64,000 nucleotides of DNA from Actinomadura pelletieri DSM 43383 (GCF_003634705.1 NZ_RBWU01000001.1:744001-808000); one strand, 5' to 3'; numbered from the stretch's first letter, positions 15,443-24,728 are shown. The notes: generated by a model not told the origin, from the sequence alone. Numbers and translations are program-made.

Positions 15443-16201
15443 CTAGCCGTGGTCGGCGCTCAGGGTGTCGTTTACGGGGGTCGAGATAAGTAGGTCGGGA
15501 AGCGCGGCGATGCTGGGGAGGATGTGGGTGGCACCGGCGGCGGTGAGGCGGTCGCGGTCGTGGGCGCCGGTGAGGACGCCCGCCACGATGGACGCGCCGG
15601 AGCGGCGGCCGGACAGCATGGCGTTCGCGGTGTCACCGCACACGGCGATGTGGCGGACGTCGTCCACGCCGAGCCGAAGGGCGGCGGTGAGAAGAAGGTC
15701 GGGCAATGGGCGGCCGCGCGGGACGTCCTCGGGGCAGAGGGTCAGGTCGACGTGGTCCCACCAACCGAGCGTGTCGACGATGCGGGCCTGCGTGTTGCGT
15801 CCGAAATCGGTGAGCAGGCAGACGCGGACACCGGCGGCACGAATCCGCAAGAGGGCGTCGGCGGCGCCCGGAACGGGTTCCAGGCCGCGCCGGTCGATGA
15901 GACCGTCGTAGGAACGCTGGAACGCCAGGTTCGCGGCCTGGGCGCGGGCCTCGTCGAAGAGCGAGCGGAAGACGCCGAGCTTCGAAGTGCCGCGGGAATC
16001 GAGGAAGCGCGCCTGGGCACGGTCATACGCCGCCGTGCCGGAGACGATCCCCAGTGCGGCGATCGCCTCGGCGAAGGCGGTGCGGACGGCGTCGCCGTCG
16101 ACGACAGTGGTCCCGGCGAGATCGAGGCAGGCGACGGTGATCGGGGCTGCTTCGCTCACGCCGGGGCCTTGATCGCCGGTTTCCGGGTGAACGCTTGTCA
16201 T
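15443..16201 (-). CDS. Phosphonatase-like HAD hydrolase
   Basis: 252 residues. HAD motif I is CLDLAGTT with nucleophile Asp27; the Ala in DxAGTT is typical of the phosphonoacetaldehyde-hydrolase-like branch. Motif II is the Thr in LLTDFGRN, and motif IV is the acidic CGDTANAM segment. It probably hydrolyses a small phosphorylated or phosphonated metabolite in the cytosol, but no phosphonate genes surround it. The start is uncertain: the ATG at 16201 directly abuts GGAGG, so a downstream GTG at 16159 is possible. Confidence 0.85.
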   Translation of the reverse strand: MTSVHPETGDQGPGVSEAAPITVACLDLAGTTVVDGDAVRTAFAEAIAALGIVSGTAAYDRAQARFLDSRGTSKLGVFRSLFDEARAQAANLAFQRSYDGLIDRRGLEPVPGAADALLRIRAAGVRVCLLTDFGRNTQARIVDTLGWWDHVDLTLCPEDVPRGRPLPDLLLTAALRLGVDDVRHIAVCGDTANAMLSGRRSGASIVAGVLTGAHDRDRLTAAGATHILPSIAALPDLLISTPVNDTLSADHG

Positions 16202-16238
16202 CCTCCGTGTCCGTGCGGACAGGCCGGATGAAAGTTGT

Positions 16239-16358
16239 TCAGTTGTCGGACGACGTGGCCTCGGTCCACAGGTCCAGCTCAGCGCGGTCCTGCTGCAGCC
16301 GGCGCCAGACAGCGAAACCACCGAGTGCGACGACGGCGAGGATGAGCAACTTCTTCAC
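16239..16358 (-). CDS. DLW-39 family small protein
   Basis: 39 residues, too short for most gene finders. It starts at a GTG (MKKLLILAVVALGG), has one hydrophobic helix, then WRRLQQDRAELDLWTEA with the family-defining Asp-Leu-Trp at residues 29-31. Length and motif match the actinobacterial DLW-39 family exactly. In relatives it lies directly after tRNA-Ile/tRNA-Ala downstream of gyrA. Here it stands alone between a HAD gene and the M64 peptidase, a relic of the ancestral gyrA-tRNA order. Its function is unknown. Confidence 0.88.
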   Translation of the reverse strand: MKKLLILAVVALGGFAVWRRLQQDRAELDLWTEATSSDN

Positions 16359-16759
16359 GGTGGGACCCCTTCACCTCGGCTAATCAGTCAGCCCCAGGGG
16401 AAGGAATACCTCAGTGCCTGCTTCCCCCCGGGCTCTCCGCAGCCTAGCAACCGTTCCCGGGCGATCCGCACCCCGTCACCGTTATCGGACCCAACGTCCA
16501 CACTTGGTGCGGGTGCCGTCACCTCCACGCCACGTGCCGCGACACCTGTTGATCCGCCTCCGCTAGGCCGGTCGCACGGCATGTGCGCCGGACGTCGCGC
16601 GAAACCTGGCCGCGATTGGGCGCTGAACGGTAGGGACAAATCCGGATCTCCAGGTGATAATCCGGACAGTCCCGCTTGATCAACGGGACGAGTCGGGCGC
16701 AGCGTCCCCCCGGGCGGCACCCCCCGCCTGCCGCATGCGCCGCCGCGAGGAGGTCTGCC
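16359..16759. promoter_or_regulatory. Divergent region with a long dyad before the M64 gene
   Basis: This 401-base interval separates DLW-39 from the M64 peptidase. At 16633-16673 lie nested arms: GGGAC (16633-16637) with GTCCC (16669-16673), and TCCGGAT (16641-16647) with ATCCGGA (16660-16666). A -10-like GATAAT (16656-16661) lies inside. This looks like an operator-covered promoter or an RNA hairpin of the M64 transcript. Confidence 0.45.
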
Positions 16760-18550
16760 ATGTGGACGGGACGGACGATGGCGATCGGGGCGGCGGCCGT
16801 GACCGTCCTCTCCCTGACGGCGGTGCCCGCGCGCGCGGCGGACCCTGCGGACGCGAAGGTCGTGCCGGTCCAGGTCACCGGCGACCCCGCCAAGCGCTTC
16901 AACCTGGTGATCCTCGGCGACGGGTACACGACGGCGGACATGCCGAAGTTCCGCGCCCATTACGCCGAACACCTCAATGACCTGTGGACGATCGAGCCGT
17001 TCAAGTCGTACCGCAGCTACATCAACGTGTACGCGGTCGAGATACCGTCCGGGGAATCGGGGGTGAGTTGCGACCCGTCGCTGTCGTCCCCGCGCCGCAA
17101 GACGCCACTGAGCATGGCGTTCTGGAGTGGCTGCCGGGCGGACGGCGTCCAGCGACTCCTCGTCATGGACTCCGCGGCGGGCAAGACGTACGCGGACCTC
17201 GTCCGGGGAACGACGAACGCGAACCGGCAGATCCTCGCCCTCGCCAACAGCGACACCTACGGCGGTGCGGGAGGTACGTACGCGACGGCGTCGGGTGGGA
17301 ACGCGATGTCCGCTCTCATCGCGCCGCATGAACTCGGTCACTCCCTGGGTGCCCTGGAGGACGAGTACGACTACTACCAGCGTGGTGTGCCCGGTGGGAC
17401 GTACACCGGTCCTGAGCCGGAATCCATCCATCACACGCTGCTGACCGAGCAGGAGATGAAGTCACAGAAGAAGAAGTGGTGGCGGTGGCTCGGTGAACGG
17501 AGCGAGTCCGGTGGAACCATCGGCCGCTACGAAGGCGGGCTCTACTTCAGCAAGGGCGTGTGGCGGCCGAGCCAGCACTCGATGATGAAATCGCTCGGCT
17601 ACTACTTCGACCAGGTCTCGCGTGAGCGGATGACAGAACGGATCGCGTCTAAGGTCAACCTCGTCCAGGACCACACCCCGACGACCGCGCCGGTGGGCGA
17701 CGACCGCGTTCTGTGGGTCGAGACGATGCATCCGACCGGTCACCAGTTGACCGTCACATGGACGGTGGACGGAAAGGCCGTGGGCAACGGAGCGAACCTC
17801 GACCTGTCGAAGTTGGGTCTGAAGGACGGAACGCACACCGTCCAGGCCACTGTGGCCGACCCGACGGACTTCGTCCGCGACCCGGCCATACGTTCGTCGG
17901 CCGCGCTCCGTCAGGTACGCACGTGGACGGTCGACACCCGGGTGACCACCCCGTCTGACAACGTGCCGGTCGATTTCAGCTCGTCCACACCGACTGACAA
18001 GCCGGTCGGAGGCGACTCGGTCGTGTACGCGGAAACAACTCATCCCGTGAAGAGCGCGCCTGTTATCCAGTGGAGTCTCGACGGGAAACGGGTGATCGGC
18101 GACCGGGACATCGATTTGGGACGGTTCCGCCTGTCGAAGGGCACCCACCAGTTGGTGGCGCAAGTCGGCTCCAAGACCCTGACCTGGACGATCGACGCCC
18201 AGGCCCCCACGGTGAAGTACGAACTGTCCAAGGCCGCCCGCACTCAGGTTCGCCCGGGTCGCACCCCTGAGTACGTCTTCGACGGACCGTTCACGATGCG
18301 CCTGACGGGCACCGACGACCGTCCAGGGGTGGTGGTCTCCGAGTTCCGCGTCGACGGGGACGGCTGGTTCAACTACTTCGGTTGGCCGACCGACTCGTCC
18401 GCCCCCTGGCTTTTCACTGAGAACGGCACCGTCATCGACGGCCTCACCCACGGCAAGCTCGGCAAGGGCCGACACACCATCGAGTACCGCGCCATCGACC
18501 CCGCAGGCAACATCGGCTCTCCCGGACAGTTCATCGTCACCCTCCGCTAA
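16760..18550 (+). CDS. Secreted M64-family zinc metallopeptidase
   Basis: 596 residues from the ATG at 16760, which has AGGAGG seven bases upstream. Residues 1-30 form a signal peptide ending ARAAD. The peptidase domain (about 40-300) contains the zinc motif HELGHSLGALEDEYD near residue 190: two His in HExxH plus a downstream acidic ligand, the IgA-peptidase-like M64 pattern. The GDGYT segment near residue 53 is also typical. Two Ig-like repeats (about 320-510, each with a W-x-VDGK/LDGK strand) and a C-terminal beta domain follow, probably binding surfaces or polymers. It is exported and its substrate is unknown. Confidence 0.9.
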   Translation: MWTGRTMAIGAAAVTVLSLTAVPARAADPADAKVVPVQVTGDPAKRFNLVILGDGYTTADMPKFRAHYAEHLNDLWTIEPFKSYRSYINVYAVEIPSGESGVSCDPSLSSPRRKTPLSMAFWSGCRADGVQRLLVMDSAAGKTYADLVRGTTNANRQILALANSDTYGGAGGTYATASGGNAMSALIAPHELGHSLGALEDEYDYYQRGVPGGTYTGPEPESIHHTLLTEQEMKSQKKKWWRWLGERSESGGTIGRYEGGLYFSKGVWRPSQHSMMKSLGYYFDQVSRERMTERIASKVNLVQDHTPTTAPVGDDRVLWVETMHPTGHQLTVTWTVDGKAVGNGANLDLSKLGLKDGTHTVQATVADPTDFVRDPAIRSSAALRQVRTWTVDTRVTTPSDNVPVDFSSSTPTDKPVGGDSVVYAETTHPVKSAPVIQWSLDGKRVIGDRDIDLGRFRLSKGTHQLVAQVGSKTLTWTIDAQAPTVKYELSKAARTQVRPGRTPEYVFDGPFTMRLTGTDDRPGVVVSEFRVDGDGWFNYFGWPTDSSAPWLFTENGTVIDGLTHGKLGKGRHTIEYRAIDPAGNIGSPGQFIVTLR

Positions 18551-18834
18551 GCCACCTCTCACCCCCAGATCACGCCGACCGGTCAGTCCACCGGCCGCAT
18601 GGGCCCCGACCGTCACCTCGGCTGTCGCCGTTCATGGAGGTGCCGAAGTTCTGCGCGTGCAGGTCACCCTGAATCCACACGCGGGAGGTGCGCTCGTCTC
18701 GCCAGCGGCGTCAGGTTGTACGGCGGGAACGCAGGCCTTATGCCCGAGCGTTGCGGGCGTCCTTGGCCTCGTTGGTGTCGGCCTTGATCGCGCTGGTGAC
18801 GGGCACCCCCGAGGGCCGGCCTACATCTCGACCG

Positions 18835-19764
18835 TCACCTCGGTTGGGTGGCTTTGTCCTCTTGGCGCCGAGGTTGCACCTCTGTCGTGTTCGTGGACGT
18901 GCGGTCCGCGCTGCGGTTGGCGGTGGCGAGGACGGAGCCGCCAAGGATCAACGCGAACGAGGCGATGATCGTCCCGGTGATGGGCTCGCCGAGGAAGACG
19001 ATTCCGGCGACGACCGCGACCGCCGGGTTCACGTAGGTGAAAACCATGCCCCTGGACGTGCCGACCTCGCGGAGCAGCTCGAAGAACACGATGAAGGCCA
19101 GTGCCGTGCACACCAGGCCGAGCCCGACGAGTGCGGCGAGGACGCGGTCGCTCGGCATCGACCCGGGCCATGTCGCGGCCGCCGGGACGGTGTAGAGGAG
19201 CGCGGCGATGGCCAGCGCGAACGCGGACAGTTGCAGGCTCGGCAGATCCCGCATGTACCGGACGGCGATCACCGGGGCGATGGCGTAGCCGAGCACGACG
19301 AGCAGGACCTCACCGACCGCCCACGCGCTGCCACCGCTGAGGTGCGGTCCGGCCAGCACAGCGACACCGGCCAGCCCGACCAGCAGCCCCGCCCACCGCA
19401 CCGGGCCGAGCCGCTCCCCGTCGCCGACGAGCCTGGCCACCAGCACCGCGACGATCGGCACGGCGGCGATCAGCAGCCCGGTCATGGAGCTGGTCAGCCG
19501 GTTCTCGGCGTCCGACAGCAGCGCCCACGGGCCGAGGATCTCCATGGCGGTGAACACCAGGAGCGGACGCCAGTGTCGGCGGACGACGTCCAACCGCCCG
19601 GCCCTGATCGCCAGCGGCAGCAGCACGACGGCGCCGAGCGTGGTCCGGGCGAACACCACCATGGGCACCGAGACCTCTTCGACCGCCACCTTGATCAGCA
19701 AGTAGGGGATGCCCCAGATGACGCTCAACAGCGCGAACAGCACCCAACCACGACGACTCACCAC
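18835..19764 (-). CDS. EamA-family (DMT) transporter
   Basis: 309 residues with ten hydrophobic helices and two EamA repeats (about 8-140 and 150-290), including the start-of-repeat signature SVIWGIPYLLIKV. It is a drug/metabolite-transporter superfamily permease, likely an exporter of amino acids or small metabolites; the substrate is unclear. A GTG start is used; the second GTG at 19761 has the better spacing to GGAGG. It lies 48 bases downstream of the AraC-type regulator on the same strand, so the regulator may control it. Confidence 0.88.
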   Translation of the reverse strand: MVSRRGWVLFALLSVIWGIPYLLIKVAVEEVSVPMVVFARTTLGAVVLLPLAIRAGRLDVVRRHWRPLLVFTAMEILGPWALLSDAENRLTSSMTGLLIAAVPIVAVLVARLVGDGERLGPVRWAGLLVGLAGVAVLAGPHLSGGSAWAVGEVLLVVLGYAIAPVIAVRYMRDLPSLQLSAFALAIAALLYTVPAAATWPGSMPSDRVLAALVGLGLVCTALAFIVFFELLREVGTSRGMVFTYVNPAVAVVAGIVFLGEPITGTIIASFALILGGSVLATANRSADRTSTNTTEVQPRRQEDKATQPR

Positions 19765-19812
19765 GACCTCCGTTCTCCGTCCACCCGTCGCTGTAGTTCC
19801 GGGGAACGGATC

Positions 19813-20751
19813 TCAGGATGCGCGCAACCGCGCGATGCCGTCTTGAACGCTGTTGCGGTACGCGCCGGGTGTGACGCCCACGACACGTCGGAACCATCGC
19901 GTGAGGTGCGCCTGGTCGGCGAACCCGACGAGCGACGCCGCCTCCGCGGGCCGGTGCCCCGCGTCCAGCAGCGCACGGGCCCGCGTCACCCGATGCTGGG
20001 CGAGCCACGCGTACGGCGGCATGCCCACGGCGTCACGGAACGCGCGCAGCAACTGGTAACGCGAAAGGCCCACGTCGGCGGCGACCTCGGCAAGCGTCGG
20101 CGGGTCGAGCATCTGGTCGGACAGGCGTGCCGCGACCAATCGGGCGATCCGGTTGGCTTCGCCCCCGCGGTGTCGCGGAACCTCCTTCGGGCCTGAGCCC
20201 GCATGGCGCCGGACGAGCGTGCCCAACACCCCCAGCAGCCGGGACTCGCTCTCCAGCGGGTCCTCGCCGCGCCGCAGGGCCCGATGCGCGAGCCGCAGCG
20301 CCTCACCGAGCTGCCGATCGTCGACGATCGCATCCCGAAAGTGCGGCCACACCGGCTCCTCGTCGGAGGTCGTCGCGGCGCCCAACAACCCGGCCCCGGG
20401 ATAGATGCACAGGTAGGAGAACCCGTCAGCGCGGGCCGGACCACCCGTGTGCGTCTCTCCCGGCTCGACGATGACCACGGTTCCGGCACCCGAGTAGATC
20501 CGCTCTCCCCGGTAGTGCATCGTCTCCAGACCGTCCAGGGTCACGCCGATGGCGTACTCCTCGTGGATGTGCGGCGCGTAGTGCCGACGACCGATCCGCG
20601 CCGACAGCAGATCGAGCGGCGCCCCTTGAATCCCGTCGACCCGCGTCCACAGCGTCCGATCACCGTTAGGCCCACCCGCCGCTCTCTCCCCGACAGGCCG
20701 CCCATCCTGCAGTTCGTCAGCTCGATACACGCTTCTCCCCCGGGCCTGCAC
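19813..20751 (-). CDS. AraC-family transcriptional regulator with cupin sensor
   Basis: 312 residues. The N-terminal part (about 45-150) is an AraC-type cupin (HIHEEYAIGV and VEPGETHTGG segments). The C-terminal 100 residues contain two HTH motifs with DVGLSRYQLLRAFRDAVG and LVGFADQAHLTRWFRR, the standard AraC signature. It starts at GTG. It is transcribed with and just upstream of the EamA permease and probably activates it in response to a ligand. Confidence 0.9.
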   Translation of the reverse strand: MQARGRSVYRADELQDGRPVGERAAGGPNGDRTLWTRVDGIQGAPLDLLSARIGRRHYAPHIHEEYAIGVTLDGLETMHYRGERIYSGAGTVVIVEPGETHTGGPARADGFSYLCIYPGAGLLGAATTSDEEPVWPHFRDAIVDDRQLGEALRLAHRALRRGEDPLESESRLLGVLGTLVRRHAGSGPKEVPRHRGGEANRIARLVAARLSDQMLDPPTLAEVAADVGLSRYQLLRAFRDAVGMPPYAWLAQHRVTRARALLDAGHRPAEAASLVGFADQAHLTRWFRRVVGVTPGAYRNSVQDGIARLRAS

Positions 20752-20871
20752 CTACCAAGACTCCACCGAAGCCCCCTCGCCCATCAACGCCCCACGTCCC
20801 CGAGTAATTCGCCAGTGCCTGCCACACTTGCCAGCCCCGCCGAACAACCCCGCCACCCCATCCACCCTTCA

Positions 20872-21787
20872 CCAGTGGCTCCCAGCCGATGCACGGCGCA
20901 TTTGCCAGCACCGCTGAGGCAGCACGCCAACCCGTCCACCCACCCGGTGTCCTTCGCCGGCAACTTCCAGCCGATGCCCGGTGCGCTCGGCGGCGCGGCG
21001 GAAGGAGCGTGCCAACCCGTCCGCCCGCCCGAGATCCCCTTGCCGGTGACCTCCAGCCGATACACGGCACACTCGGCAGCACCGCCGAGGCAGCGCGCCA
21101 ACTCCGTCCACCCACCCGGAGTCCTTCGCCGGTAGCTTCCAGCTGATGCGCGGTGCGCTCGGCGGCGCGGCGGAAGGAGCGTGCCAACCCGTCCGCCCGC
21201 CCGAGATCCCCTTGCCGGTGACCTCCAGCCGATACACGGCACACTCGGCAGCACCCCCGAGGAACCCCGCCAACCCGTCCACCCACCCGGGCCCCTTCAC
21301 CAGTGGCTCCCAGCCGATGCACGGGCGCATTTGCCAGCACCGCTGAGGCAGCACGCCAAACCGTCCACCCACCCGGGCCCCTTCGCCGGTAGCCCCTAGC
21401 CGATGCGTGGAGCGCTTGGCGGCACCGCTGAGGCAGCGCGCCAACTCCGTCCACCCACCCGGTGTCCTTCGCCGGTAGCTTCCAGCTGATGCGCGGTGCG
21501 CTCGGCGGCGCGGCTGAAGGAGCGTGCCAACCCGTCCGCCCGCCCGAGATCCCCTTGCCGGTGACCTCCAGCCGATACACGGCACACTCGGCAGCACCCC
21601 CCCCGAGCAGCACGCCAACCCGTCCACCCGCTCGGCGCCCTTGCCAGCGCTGCTGAAGGAGCACGCCGCCCCGTCCACCCTCCCGGTGTCCTTCGCCGGT
21701 GGCTTCCAGCCGATGCGCGGTGCGCTCGGCGGCGCGGCTGAAGGAATGCGCCAACTCGTCCGGGCAGCCGAGGTTTCTTTGCCGGTG
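20872..21787. repeat. Tandem array of ~86-bp units
   Basis: About ten contiguous, imperfect units. Each contains a CCAGCCGATGC/A core, a GGCGGC-rich stretch (TCGGCGGCGCGGC or TCGGCAGCACCGC), GCGCCAACCCGTCC, then CACCCGG and C(T/A)TTCGCCGG. Two unit subtypes alternate (one with GCCCGAGATCCCCTTGCC). Units lie at about 20872, 20957, 21043, 21129 and onward to 21701. Insertions of one or a few bases change the reading frame between units, so the array is not translated as one repeat protein. There are no spacers between units, so it is not a CRISPR. Confidence 0.85.
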
Positions 21788-22100
21788 GCACGCGGCAGCT
21801 TCGTGGCGCGCCGAGCGGGTCGAGGCCGGCGGCGCCGGGGTGCGGGCGGTGCGGCTGGACACCGGGGAGCGGATCGCGGCGAGCCATGTGGTGATCGCCT
21901 GTGATCGGGTGCGCGCCCAGGCGGAGCTGCTGCCCGATCTCGCGGACGACTGGCGGCTTCGCCGTCCCCGCTACTCGCCGTCCTGCCTGGTCATGCATTT
22001 CGGGTTGGCGCGGCGGATACCGGGACACGCCCATCACACCCTGCGGTTCGGCCGGGCGTGGAAGTCGACGTTCGACGCGCTTGCGGCCGGGCGTCCACAA
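21788..22100 (+). pseudogene. crtI: Internal fragment of phytoene desaturase (crtI)
   Basis: About 100 codons in one frame encode a stretch that reads like the middle of a bacterial CrtI: TGERIAASHVVIACD, then a Leu-Pro segment, then YSPSCLVMHFGLARR and HHTLRFGRAWKSTFD. No start, FAD-binding GxGxxG or C-terminus is present. Repeat units of the 86-bp array lie directly before it, and two degenerate units (about 22100-22222) follow it, so the fragment is embedded in the array. Non-functional. Confidence 0.7.
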
Positions 22101-22398
22101 CCCGCTCGGCGGCGCCGCTGAAGCAGGAGGCCCATCCGTCCGGCTACCGGCGTCCTTCGCCGGTGGTCATCCAACCGGTGCGTGGTGTGTTGGCGGCACT
22201 CTTAAGGAGAACGCCGAGCCGTGACGGAATCATGTGGGCGCCCGGCCGTGGCATTCGGACCGTGGCGAACCGGGCGCTGGACGTCCGCCGGGGTGCAGTA
22301 GCTAGTGTCGGACGCCGGGTGCGGTGGCCATCGGGTTTACGTCGTTCGGCCGAGCAACTGGTGTCGGGCTGCGAGGCGGCGGGCCGAGGGGAGAGCCG
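22101..22398. repeat. Degenerate end of the 86-bp array and gap
   Basis: Positions about 22105-22222 still match the array (GGCGGCGCCGCTGAAGCAGGAG, GTCCTTCGCCGGTGG cores), but with more changes. The remaining 175 bases contain no recognisable gene or site. Confidence 0.5.
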
Positions 22399-22632
22399 TC
22401 AGGCTGAGAAGACGTGACGGATCCGCCAGCGGTCTTCGTCGCGGCCCAGCTCCGCGACGGCCACGCCATCGGCGCCCGTGACGCGGACGCGGTAGACCCG
22501 GCCCTCCTGCGCGGTCCCGTAGGTCTTCAGAACCTCGTTCACGGCGTAGCGCGTTCCCCGCCACTCGTAGGCCGTGAGCCTTCCCACCGTGTCGTGTTCG
22601 GCCCGGACCGGCTCGTTCAGCAGCTTCCCCAT
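22399..22632 (-). CDS. DUF6504-like small protein
   Basis: 77 residues with the pattern seen in DUF6504 proteins: N-terminal basic/acidic start, LTAYEWRGTRYAVNEVL, then YRVRV and a final RWRIRHVF. These are small, beta-rich cytoplasmic proteins of unknown role. The ATG at 22632 has a -10-like TAGCCT (22644-22639) exactly six bases upstream and no ribosome-binding site, so the mRNA is probably leaderless. The family assignment is from memory of the motif layout. Confidence 0.7.
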   Translation of the reverse strand: MGKLLNEPVRAEHDTVGRLTAYEWRGTRYAVNEVLKTYGTAQEGRVYRVRVTGADGVAVAELGRDEDRWRIRHVFSA

Positions 22633-22888
22633 GCCGGGAGGCTAGCACGTATTCGAACTGGTGTTCGCAGGTGAGGAGGGGTTTTCGGAGCCGTCCGGCA
22701 CCGGTGCCGGGCCATCGCGAGCCCGCGCGTCCTCGTGAGGCCGGGCGTGGCGCGAGGGTTGACGTCATGGGGTCATGCGGTCGGGACGGGTCGGCCATGT
22801 ACAGGGCGATCGGGGATCACCTCCGTCGGTCCGGCGGTTCGGCGCGTACCGCCGGGAAAGGATCGGAACAGGGGATCGAGGGGGGCTA

Positions 22889-23240
22889 ATGATCAACGGG
22901 GCGCACGTCATCATCTACAGTCGCGACGCCGAGGCCGACCGGGCGTTCATCCGAGACGTTCTGGGGTTCGCCAACGTCGACGCGGACCACGGCTGGCTGA
23001 TCTTCAAACTGCCACCGGCGGAGCTCGCCGCCCACCCCACCGAAGGTGAGCCGCGGCACGAGTTCTATCTGATGTGCGACGACCTCCAGAGCACGCTCGA
23101 AGGGCTGGGCGCCCGTGGCGTCCAGGTGGACGTGCCCGTCACCGAGCAGAGTTGGGGCCTGCTCGCCGCGATCAGACTCCCCCAGCGGCGGGGAGTTGCC
23201 GATCTACGAGCCGCGCCATCCGGTGGCGAAGGACCTCTAG
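22889..23240 (+). pseudogene. VOC (glyoxalase-like) protein, frameshifted
   Basis: Translation from the ATG at 22889 gives a one-domain VOC fold (HVIIYSRDAEADRAFIRDVLG, later EFYLMCDDL and VPVTEQSWG). At the CCCCC run near 23183 the frame shifts. With one C fewer, the frame continues as LPSGGELPIYEPRHP and stops at 23238-23240, which is the normal end for this family (116 residues). Either a real mutation or a homopolymer sequencing error explains it. Such proteins bind a metal and a small substrate; the function is unknown. Confidence 0.75.
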
Positions 23241-23246
23241 ACCTCT

Positions 23247-23822
23247 TTATCCACAGGCTGGGGACAACCGCCGTACACACCTCCTTTGCCACGTCGACAG
23301 GCGTTCGGGGGAGTCTCGTCCACAGACGGATTCCCAGAACAGCCCGCTCTTCCACGGGTCTCGCGACGCTTGGTGCGTCAGCCCCTCCAGCATCCGTCAG
23401 AGCGGGGGGCCGTGCGCGAAATCCACAACCTGTGGATAACTATTGTGCACAGCCTGGGTACAACTGGCGATCACACTGTCCACCATTCTTCCCCAGGTCG
23501 TCCCCAACCAGTGGGACCGTTCGTCCACACCGTGGATAACCCGTTGACCAGTGAAAAGGCCCCCTACACGCCACCTCCGCCCACACCCCTTTCACAGACT
23601 GTGGACGACCGGCCTCCACAACCCCGGCCGACCGGTGGACAACGCTACCCACCGACAATCCCCAGCCATGTCCCCAACCGCCCATGATCAGACTGGAAGT
23701 TCACGCACGGTTCGGGTTACCTGAGATCCGAGATCAACATCGCGGTCCACGCACAAGTTCCACACCCGACTCAAGGGCCGACTCCGCGACTGTGCATCAA
23801 GTTATCCACAACCTGTGGAAGA
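23247..23822. promoter_or_regulatory. Cluster of DnaA boxes distant from oriC
   Basis: A gene-free stretch with three perfect DnaA boxes, TTATCCACA at 23247-23255 and 23802-23810 and TGTGGATAA at 23431-23439. Near matches include 23316-23324 (TCGTCCACA), 23443-23451 (TTGTGCACA), 23521-23529, 23531-23539 (CGTGGATAA), 23600-23608, 23634-23642 (GGTGGACAA) and 23814-23822. It is about 14 kb from the dnaA-dnaN origin. A DnaA-titration (datA-like) or reactivation site, or a relic origin, is possible. Confidence 0.7.
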
Positions 23823-24728
23823 CCCCGCCCCTTCACCCCTGACCTGCACCGACACCCCACCAGGCCAAGGCCGCAATGCAACTCTGTTGTGAAACCCCGA
23901 CTGTGCCCAACACGCCTGGACGCCCCTAGATCCGACAGTGCGTACCTGCCGGCGCTATCTCGCCCCGGTGCTCACGACCGGTCCGCTCTGGCCAGGGAGA
24001 TCATCGACGTCGCCGGGAGATCGAGCGTCGGGCGTAGACACCAACCCGCCGCGCGGTACCTCGACCAGCGGGAACGGAAGCCATGGCGCTCGACAAGGCC
24101 GCGTCGAAAGAGCCCCCGTCTGCGACTGGGCGGCCGTACTGCCGGGGCGGTCGAGCGCCGGTCGTAGGCGCCGCCCTTAGCAGAGCAAATGAAGGCCACC
24201 ACACAGCGGCTCAAACGACAGGAACGGAAGCTCCTGAAGCTGCTCGACGAAGCTGCTCGGGACGGACACCGCCCGCACGACCAGGAGCCGTGCAGACCCC
24301 CGACGTCGCCCCGGAAGATCGAGCCTCAGGGTGTAAGGCCGCCCCCCGGGCAGAGCAGTGGGAGGCCGCCGCACAGCGGCTCGAACGGAACGAACGGACG
24401 CTCGTCGGCAACTCGACAAAGCCGCTTGCGACCGACACCGCCCGCATGACCAGGGGCCGTACAGCCCCCGACGTCGCCCCGGAAGATCGAGCGCCAGGGG
24501 TAAGCGCCGGCTCTGGCAGAGCAGTGGAGGCCGTTGCGCGGCGGCTCGGGCGGCTGGGATGGGATCTCGTGGGGCTGGTCGGGGGCGCTGCCACATGACT
24601 GGCGGCGTGCTGACGGGGAGAGGCAGCCGGAGCGCAGTGGACGGCGGTGCTGCCGCAGCGCTGCCGCAGCGTGGTCGAGGAGGCTACCGGCGACCGTTTC
24701 GAGCACGAAGTCCGAGAAAGGAAGCCGC
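23823..24728. repeat. Gene-free region with ~168-bp repeat
   Basis: The motif GCAGAGCA recurs at 24180, 24350 and 24516. Each is followed by a matching stretch (GGCC-CACAGCGGCTC-AACG and CACCGCCCGCA, then GACGTCGCCCCGGAAGATCGAGC) up to about 24600; a more degenerate unit may precede it from 24000. Spacing is 170 and 166 bases, so frames are not kept. No gene is convincing here. Confidence 0.6.

Noticed and set aside
20872..21787. CRISPR array
   Set aside because: The units are contiguous, about 86 bp long, divergent from each other and have no unique spacers; no cas genes are near.
20717..21862. 381-codon repeat protein on the minus strand of the 86-bp array
   Set aside because: The frame stays open only because the array is GC-rich; units change frame and the composition is not protein-like.
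23883..24180. Gene before the secreted protein
   Set aside because: Only short Arg-rich frames without a ribosome-binding site; the stretch is a degenerate part of the 168-bp repeats.
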